DNA of 64,000 bases, from assembly GCA_963575745.1 (NCBI GenBank), contig CAUYUJ010020159.1, forward strand, positions 62,001 to 126,000, read 5' to 3'. How positions within the stretch are numbered: position 1 is the stretch's first letter; every line of letters begins with the position of its first letter. The DNA comes from Prorocentrum cordatum. Lineage: Eukaryota > Sar > Dinophyceae > Prorocentrales > Prorocentraceae. The notes beneath the pieces were generated by a model. That model did no database searches and was not told the origin of the DNA. It was given only the letters and a program-made list of their open reading frames with translations. A program made the position numbers and the translations under genes. Shown here piece after piece: positions 56,947 to 64,000 of the stretch.

Positions 56947-57507
56947 GGCGGAGGCCTGAAGCCGCGCGCGCCGCGGCTCGGGCACTGACGGGGGCCTGCC
57001 AGAATGCCGGCTTCAACCACAACAGCGATGGCTATCAGCGCCGTGGAGAATCCGATGACAAGTGCGACTCACCTCGCCGCAACAGTCGGTCACCGATGTC
57101 AGGACCAATCCGACTCTCTGAAACCTGGAGGGCCACACCGTCTGCGCAAGCGGCAAGTGCAACGTGCAGAAACGCAAGGAACTGGCGCCTCAACGGAATG
57201 CTGGATACCCGAGAAAGTGATGGCATGCGCCTGGGCATCCCATCGAGCAGGTGTTTCTCAGGGCCCAAATCATGGGCCCACGGAAGTATGGCAATGGAAA
57301 TCGGTCAGATTTTCGGAAACCCCACCCCACGCTATCACCCCATCGAGCCCATCTGGAACCTACGAACTCACTTGTTTTATATTCATGATTTCCACACCTG
57401 CCCTCTCGCCCCAACCCATCACATGCGAAATTGCTGGGCGACGACGACGACACTATCACGTGCTATGTGCGCTGTTGCCGTTCACTGTTTTGAAAAACAT
57501 GTAGGTT

Positions 57508-60500
57508 TCACAAGTCCTCCATCACGAGATGTGCCTCAACAGACGCCACCTCTTCGGGCGACGGTACGTAGGCCAAGTGGTCGGCCTTAGAAGCAATCGC
57601 GTGTCGCTCACCTGCTGTCTCCCATGCTAACATCGTTGCACAGAACTGTCGCTTCTCACCAAACGTGAAAACATAGTGTATGCAACCGTGGTGCCTACAA
57701 TCAACCCATCCTCTCTGCCTGCCGTTCTGGTGGCTGAAGTGGTCAAACTAAATCTTGATGCAGGGTGCGCCGTCGCCTGTGTGCACGCGAACGCGAGTCC
57801 AAACTGTGATATCCCTCTCTGGAACTGCGGCCGCATTGTGGACACCAGGCACACCGAGATCGCCATCCTGAATGGGCAGACGGGGCTCGATGATGCCCCC
57901 CTCGAGCTCGAACAAGTCGTCGGTCACGTTGTCGTCGCCGAGCTGCTTCTTGTAGAACTCGTCGTTCCGATCTTCAGCGCCACCCTCAAGCCGGATGAAC
58001 GCCTGAAGCTTATCTCCAGTGAGCTTAAGTAAACATCGATAGTAGTTGTCAGGCTTGTCATGGTGGATGCTGGCGATGCCCTTGCCAAATATCTCGGAGC
58101 AGCCGCATAAGGCAGCGAAGTGCGAAAGTGGGGCCCGATCGCGGCGATGATAGAGCATCTCGCCGCCCGCTGCATATGGAAGAGGTGGTCTGGTCTGGCG
58201 GCTGGCTCCCAGCCGCTCGAAGTTAAAGTCATGAGTAATTCCAGCTTGGACTTGCAGAGCCAATCAAACTCGGAGCGGACGCGAACGAGAGGAAGCGGCT
58301 GCCATAATCCGTAAATCATTGACCATTGAAGAAACTGCGGTTTGATCGCAATCTCCAGTTCAAGAAAGTCGTTCTCCTTTGTCTCAATGGCGCCAATAGT
58401 TTTCAGATTCTCAATGCCAATGGGATCCGCCGCGCCTCCATGGACGGAAGAAGAGCTGGTAAGATCGACGCTGCACCAACCTAAAGGGGCAACGTTAAGG
58501 CCTTCCCAAACAGAGCTTCCCTAAAAGGCTGGATTGGTCCAAAACACAAGGCACCCTACCCCATATCGAAAACTTAGCACAGGGGAACTCAGTTTGGGAC
58601 GAGCCCCAACGTTGCCCCCAGCAAGCCTTGGCCAGAGATCGCATTGCTACGCAAGAGATGATCGACCACAGTGCCCATCCGAAACTCTACGCCAGCTGGA
58701 ACGGCAACTCGGTCATCAGGAACGTCTGAACACACCGGCTGCTCCTGGGCGGCCCCGTCGGTCAAGAGGAGGTCCAAAGTAGTGGCAAGCAGCGGCCGCA
58801 ACCTGGCCGTGGAAAGGCACCCCTTGACGTCCCACACGTGGACGTTCTGCAACGCACACTCCACGCTGGAAGCAAAAGCGGCCAGATCAAGTGTCAGGTG
58901 TTTGACTGCAGAGTTCTTGGCCAGCAGATGCGAGGTCCTTGCAGAAGGGTTGCGAACACATACCTCGAACAACGTCACTGCTATAGTTGATCTTCTCGTG
59001 TTGATGTGGTGCAGCGCTACGTTGCGCCTGCTCTCTGGGTGGCTGTTGACGACCCGCACGAAGGCGACGTTTGGGCCCAATGCAAAGTCACCGGGCGTTG
59101 CTTGTCCGACAACCTCCAGCACGGCGTCGATGACGTTGCCCGCTGGGTGACCCATTGCCAACGCCACATCGCCATCAGCAACAGTGGCCATCTCAAACAA
59201 CTCAGACGGCATACTGATGTAAGTACCTGGTCGCAACACGCTCTTCAAGAACATCACGAACGCCTTCGTGTCTTCCCTGAGCTCGATCGGCTGTCTCCGT
59301 AGGCCTTGCGTCAAACCCCTCCACACGATAAGCGCGCCAATGGATTCGGCGCAAGTGGCGTGCTCTGACTGCGTGTCGCATTGATAGATTCTTGATATCT
59401 TACTCTTCAAGTCCATGATGCCCAGTTCCGCTCGACTCAATCGGAGATGGAGGATGCGCGAGGCCAAAGCGGTGGAGCGCCAGTTTGCGACGCAGAACTC
59501 CCAGAAGTCGGTATTCGTCTTGAGCTGCGCTAATGTATCGGGTTCCCTCACAGCGGCGCAAATCGAAGGGAAAGACAATCCGTGTGCATGTGAGCCAGCA
59601 GATTTGATCATGGCATGCACTGCCTCGATCCTGCGCTCGACCGCCATGATCAGAGCATACTCCTGAAGCATCACGAACAGGTGTGGGAAAGAAGTCAACG
59701 GAAGATCAGGCAGACTGGCAGTCCACTTCCCCGATTCATCGCGGACAATCGTGCCGCGCGCGTGAAGTCTGTGAGCAACTCGGTGGAGCTGGCCGCCACT
59801 GCCAACTCGCATTGCCTCGTCGTATTCGTCAATTGACGCCTTGAGCAGACTGCGCCCCTGTGTTATCGAACCACCTTGGACTGAATAGTAAGCGCCGATG
59901 GCCACGTACGGGCATCGGAAGAGGTGGCGTGTCTTGTCACATATCTCCTCCACGATGCGAAGCGTGATCTGCTCCAATGCAGCTAACAAGTTGCTCCGCC
60001 GAGCTGCTGGCATCTCCGCGAGGAGCACCAACAATCGATCAGACGTCGCAAGCTTGAGATCAGAGATCAATCTGTCCCGCCCCTTCTGCGATGCACCACG
60101 GCAGGCGGCGCCCCTGCCAGACGCAGCGAGTGTGCCCAGTCAACTGTTGCATAAGGCCCACTCGCCGCTTCCTCGACTTGATGCCTCGATGCCACAGTCC
60201 CAATGGCAATCACAGATCTCTAACTCTTTGGCAGTCCTCTCGATTGTCTTCCCCACGGCTCGCAATGCCTCCGCGCTGGCCTCGAAATCAACTTTCTCTG
60301 CCATCGCAGCGATCAAATCACTGAGGAAGCGGTTCCTGGTCTGCGCTCCCTTCTCGCTGCCGAAGTGCATCTTCTCTTTCGAAAGCCGAGACTGCACCGC
60401 GACGAACTTCGGCAGCTGAGAATCCAACGCTCGTGAAAGATACCCCCACTTCCAATCGATGTGAACAGACGCGCCAGGCTTGAAGTCCTTCGCGGCTTGT

Positions 60501-62021
60501 GGGTCGTCCGCGAAGCACGTGGCTTTGAACAGGCGCACCAACCCATGATCATTCAAGAACTCTTGAAATAATCTGAGGACGTGGACGACATCTGAATACA
60601 ACTCACTTGCTTTCACAGCTGACTCCAAACTGTTGTACAGAACGTGCAACTGACCTGGCATCCAGAGGGACCACGGGTACAAATAACTTTCAGGCGACCC
60701 CGATTGTTCTGTGTTCAGGTACCGTGGGACAATATCCAAGGCAATGTCGTTGTGGCCGCTCTCGGTGCCCTGGTCTGACGTCGTCCCTCTCCTGGCCTTG
60801 CGTTTACGGTGGAAGTGGTCGTCGCTACCCGAGTGCATCAAGTCAACGTGTACAGTTTTCGAAGATTTGTGGACCAATGAACCTTTTCCACTTCCAATTG
60901 AACTCATGGGACATACCCTTGTTGTGTAGTGTTCTGTGAGGTCCATCCCAAACGCGAAGCATGATATCCAAAGAGTGTGCTGCTGGTATATTGATTGTAT
61001 CCTCTATGATACACAAGAAATTGTAGCCGAGTTGAGGTGACGAATCAATCAAGGTGTACGCCAACGTATCAAACTTAATGAACCACCTCTGCTGAAACAG
61101 AATCGATGCCATATCCAAGCGCAGCCGCGCAGTGCGCATGAGGCGGATCGACGGCAAGCGGCACTCCCCAATGCTCAGAGCGTTTGAGACCCGTTTGCCT
61201 TCCTCCTCGCCCAACAGCAGAGGTGCAGCCTCTGCCATCACGCCCGACAGCGAAGCAGAAGGCCTGCACATCTTGGCTAAAGCAAGACACCTGAGAATGC
61301 CTTCAGGCGTGTACCTGTGCGTGACGGTGCCGCGCTCTTGCGTGGTATACAAGCCGCGCAATGCTGTAATCGGTAGAAGTCCAACACCTGGCCCGACGTC
61401 GGGCGGCTCTCCTGGTGGCGGTGGTGCGGCGGGAATATCCTCGCGCTCGTCGTCGTCGGCGCCGTCGTCCTCGGAGCGGGCGCCGACGAGGGGAGAGGGT
61501 TCAGGTATCCGAGCCTCGACGCCCATGAACCTCGCGTAGCTGGAGGGAACGTCGAATGAAAACCTGATGGATGGGTCGCTGTGCGGCTCTGTCATGGGAA
61601 CCCCAGTCGGCACCGACAACACTCGCCACTGTTGAAGCAGAAACTCACTGAAATGATTATACAAATGCCCGCCCACTAGCACTTTTTGCTCTTTACAATG
61701 TGTTTCATGTTCAACGAGCAAGTTGAATACGCTCCCGCTGTACGCTTTCATCTCTTGTGTAACCTGGAACCGCTCAGCTAAAGGCACAGCACGGGAGCAC
61801 GAAAATCTGACTTTCGAGCTGACTGTGATCTGAAAGCAGGTGCAAGCAATCATAGCTGCAGTGATACATTTCCTACTCGGTTCGTATACAAAAACAGCCT
61901 TGGGCAGAGCGTTCCTCCCTCGGCGCTTGTCGCCGCCACTCTTCCTTTTCCTGCGAGGAGTGTCAAGGGCATTCTGAGGCAATGGCACGGCATCGTCTGA
62001 ACGGCAAACTGATGTGTTCAT
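57508..62021 (-). CDS. Large multi-exon gene with relic spliced leader, unknown function
   Basis: The start chosen is ATG 62,019-62,021 (MNTSVCRSDD), 25 bases after a spliced-leader relic. The first long frame (to about 60,930) includes VFNLLVEHETHC, RLDMASILFQQRWFIKFDTL and LIDSSPQLGYNFL. A one-base frame change near 60,930 leads into CPMSSIGSGKGSLVHKSSK, TSDQGTESGHNDIAL, LHVLYNSLESAVK and IDWKWGYLSRAL. A short intron near 60,080-60,140 precedes a clean 493-residue frame. A further exon begins at 58,470 after acceptor TTGGTGCAG (VDLTSSSS...LELEIAIKPQF) and, after a shift near 58,165, runs to DHFSHQNGRQRGWVDC and HGCIHYVF, ending in TGA at 57,508. An in-frame TAG sits at 57,748-57,750. Acidic residues in SDQGTE and YNSLE could be part of a nuclease or transposase core, but this is a guess. 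Confidence 0.6.
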
Positions 62022-62045
62022 TTCCGTTGTGTGAGCCAGCAAACA

Positions 62046-62066
62046 TTTGAGCCAAAAAGGTTATGG
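62046..62066 (-). promoter_or_regulatory. Relic of the dinoflagellate spliced leader
   Basis: The minus strand reads CCATAACCTTTTTGGCTCAA then A, matching the known 21-22-base dinoflagellate leader at 17 of 21 positions; three of the four differences are G-to-A. It lies 25 bases upstream of the chosen ATG. Such relics mark genes that re-entered the genome from trans-spliced mRNA. Confidence 0.75.
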
Positions 62067-62760
62067 GACGACGCAATGTGCGATTAATACCCGTGGTGAG
62101 ATCCCATGCGTGTAAACATCGGCCCTGAATGTGTGTATTTAGCCCGCACCTTTATGTTTGGATTCTGTCGTTTGCTCAGAAGGTCGTCAGCCCCGCTAGG
62201 GGCTGCCTGGCGCGTGAGATCCCCCACCCCGTGCGAGCGATTTATGTATGTGCCATGGGGATCATAGAATGTTGTATGTATGGACGCGTGCTAATACCTA
62301 GGACAGATACGATGGAAACGACGCCGTGCAAACCGCCCATGTGCGCGCGCTCGCTCGGAATGCACCTAGGATGCGTCGGCTCTCGGCGACGCGCTACAAT
62401 GATGGCGCGGTTGCCGCGCCTGGGACCATGCCGCGACCACCGCGCTACGGTCAATGAAGCAAACCCCAAAATCAGGGGCCCTGACCCCCCGCGGACCAGC
62501 GCCCGCTAGGCATCAGGCTCTCGTCTGCGCAGCTTGCCAGCAGGACGAAGTGCCAACCACCCAGCGACCAAACATAAGCGCGGCCAAGATCGACGAACGC
62601 AGATGGACCACAACGCAGCCAGTTCGAGCAGGGAAGCTAGGATTCTCAGTTCGAGCTGCAGCTACATAGTGACGACCGGACCTAGCGAGCGCTTGGATTT
62701 GCAGTTCGAGATGCAGCAACGCAGCGACGACCGAACCTCGCACAAGCTGGGATTTTCGGC
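62067..62760. other. No gene seen upstream of the leader relic
   Basis: No coding frame with a recognisable motif. The stretch 62,640-62,720 has a weak duplication (GTTCGAGCTGCAGCTACATAGTGACGACCG against GTTCGAGATGCAGCAACGCAGCGACGACCG). Confidence 0.45.
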
Positions 62761-62789
62761 AGGAAGCTGTAGTGCTAGCAGCTAGCTCG

Positions 62790-63540
62790 CCGCCTCGCCG
62801 TCGACCGCGTTCTGCGGGATCTCTCCCATTGATCCTGCGCGCCCCGCCGCCGCCTTTGAGCAAGCTGAGGGCGAGCGCGGGCGATGGCTGGGGCTGCTCG
62901 TCGGACTCGGGCGATGGCTGGCCCATCGGCACTACCGGCAAAACGTTGCGCGCCTCGCGCTTCATCGCGCGGAGGAAGCGGGGGACATTGCGCAACTCGC
63001 CCGGCTGCAGCTCCACCCAGGCCTTGTCGCGCCACTCCTTCAGCAGCGACTGCGTCCTCTGTCCCGGCCCGGATCCGCGCTCGAGCAACTTGGCGAGAAA
63101 CCCATTGAGGATGTGCAAATGGGGAGGACGCAGCTGGTGGCCTCTTCCCCGCGGGCTCGGTCCCCTCGTGAATGCGTTGCCCCGCGCTCCTGAGCCGCGC
63201 TGATCTCGGGGGCGCCCGCGCCCGCGAAGAACGCGTCCACCCCCGCCGCCCGCGGGCCGCAAACAGTCTGGCTGGCTAGGAGGACCAGCGTGGGCAGCGC
63301 GCTGATCAGGCCCGCCTGCTTCTTGTCGAAGCCCATGCCCTTCATCTCGCCGAGGGCTGTCGCGCTGCTTCTCGTCGCCCTTCCTGCTGGCCGCAGACGG
63401 CGGCGTTTTGCCCCCCAGGCGCCGACGCCGCGGCAACGCCCCCGCTGTCCTTCATGGGGGGCTTGGCCTTGCCCGCTGGAGGGGCGCCGACGGCCTCCTG
63501 CCCAACGGCCGCGCAAGCTGCTTCCTCAACGCAAAAGCCA
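62790..63540 (-). CDS. Gene fragment of unknown function, frames broken
   Basis: Three minus-strand frames give successive plausible segments: an Ala-rich start (VEEAACAAVGQEAV), then EMKGMGFDKKQAGLISALPTL and LASQTVCGP, then PPHLHILNGFLAKLLERG, SLLKEWRDKAWVELQPGELR and VPRFLRAMKREA. Shifts occur near 63,350 and 63,150. GC-rich third positions support coding. I cannot name the family; by memory it resembles a dinoflagellate repeat protein. The remainder to 64,000 holds nothing recognised. Confidence 0.4.
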
Positions 63541-64000
63541 TGACTAAACACGCGGCGGATATGAACCTTGACAGTTTTCTAGAAAACGAAGGTGGGCCGA
63601 CACGCTGGGCACTCGTAATCGCACATATTGCGTAGCACGAGACATCCCCGTGCGACCCCCCAATGGCGCGTGTCTTATGCGCGACGAGCGCAGCGTGAGC
63701 GAGGAACTTAGCCCCGCGTGCGCGGCCATCGTCAGCGCGGCAATCGCACGCGAAGACGCACCCGACGGGGCCCACGAACAGGGAGGATTCGGTTAAGCCA
63801 GGGTCCGGCTTCTAGGAATCGCGAGGGTTGCCGCCGACGATCGAGTCGAACTCGGAGCGCGGGGTGGTCCGCGGAGCCGAACTGACCGAACCAGAAAGCG
63901 ACGACCAGGTGGCGCTGGTCGGGCCAGCGAACGGTGGACTGATACCAACGGAGCCCCTGAATCAGCGATCTACTTCCAGACTCGATTCCCCTGAGACTCC

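Noticed and set aside
1-64000. tRNA, rRNA and CRISPR arrays
   Set aside because: Looked for tRNA-like and rRNA-like blocks and spaced identical repeats; none could be supported by eye.

Overview
This 64 kb window looks like nuclear DNA of a dinoflagellate. I cannot name the species. Four things point that way. (1) A relic of the dinoflagellate trans-spliced leader (17 of 21 bases) lies 25 bases upstream of the start of a gene at 62,046-62,066. (2) Every gene I can support is on the minus strand, as in dinoflagellate one-way gene arrays. (3) The DNA is GC-rich and crowded with low-complexity and palindromic repeats. (4) Several products resemble, from general memory and not from a search, protein families that are multi-copy in dinoflagellates. 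No rRNA, tRNA or CRISPR was recognised.

Layout on the plus-strand scale. 1-2,700: purine-rich and CAT microsatellites and one copy of a dispersed CCAAGAGG-type repeat. 2,700-22,050: a dense minus-strand block with a 2-oxoglutarate dioxygenase-like gene, a protein kinase, a beta-class DNA methyltransferase-like gene, a coiled-coil gene, a WW-like exon, a possible GIY-YIG-domain gene, a gene of unknown function and a long zinc-finger gene. Only this block carries a strand-biased 9-mer (CTGTTGCAG on plus, CTGCAACAG in the sense of the genes; 25 copies), arrays of palindromes of the type GGAGCTCTAACAT-N4-ATGTTAGAGCTCC, and an AACGGTTAAG satellite. 22,080-25,070: microsatellites and a decayed copia-like gag/protease. 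25,250-26,050: dispersed repeat. 26,254-32,189: a near-complete Helitron Rep/helicase gene. 32,522-33,991: a family-25 glycosyltransferase-like gene. 34,000-41,760: mostly copies of the dispersed repeat. 45,689-47,537: two exons of an ankyrin-repeat gene. 48,304-50,340: a possible inverted-repeat-bounded element filled with TGTACACC-rich tandem repeats. 50,790-53,700: tandem repeats and a duplication. 54,003-56,946, 57,508-62,021 and 62,790-63,540: three further genes or gene pieces.

Gene structure is partly readable. Good GT/AG splice pairs join exons of the kinase, the ankyrin gene, the gene near 17 kb and the 54-57 kb gene. Many reading frames break at homopolymer runs, which suggests consensus sequencing errors as much as decay. 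Separately, six otherwise continuous frames in five loci are interrupted by an in-frame TAG, and one by TAA, never by TGA, while nearly every confident gene end is TGA. That pattern and the strand-biased 9-mer are the two observations I would check first.
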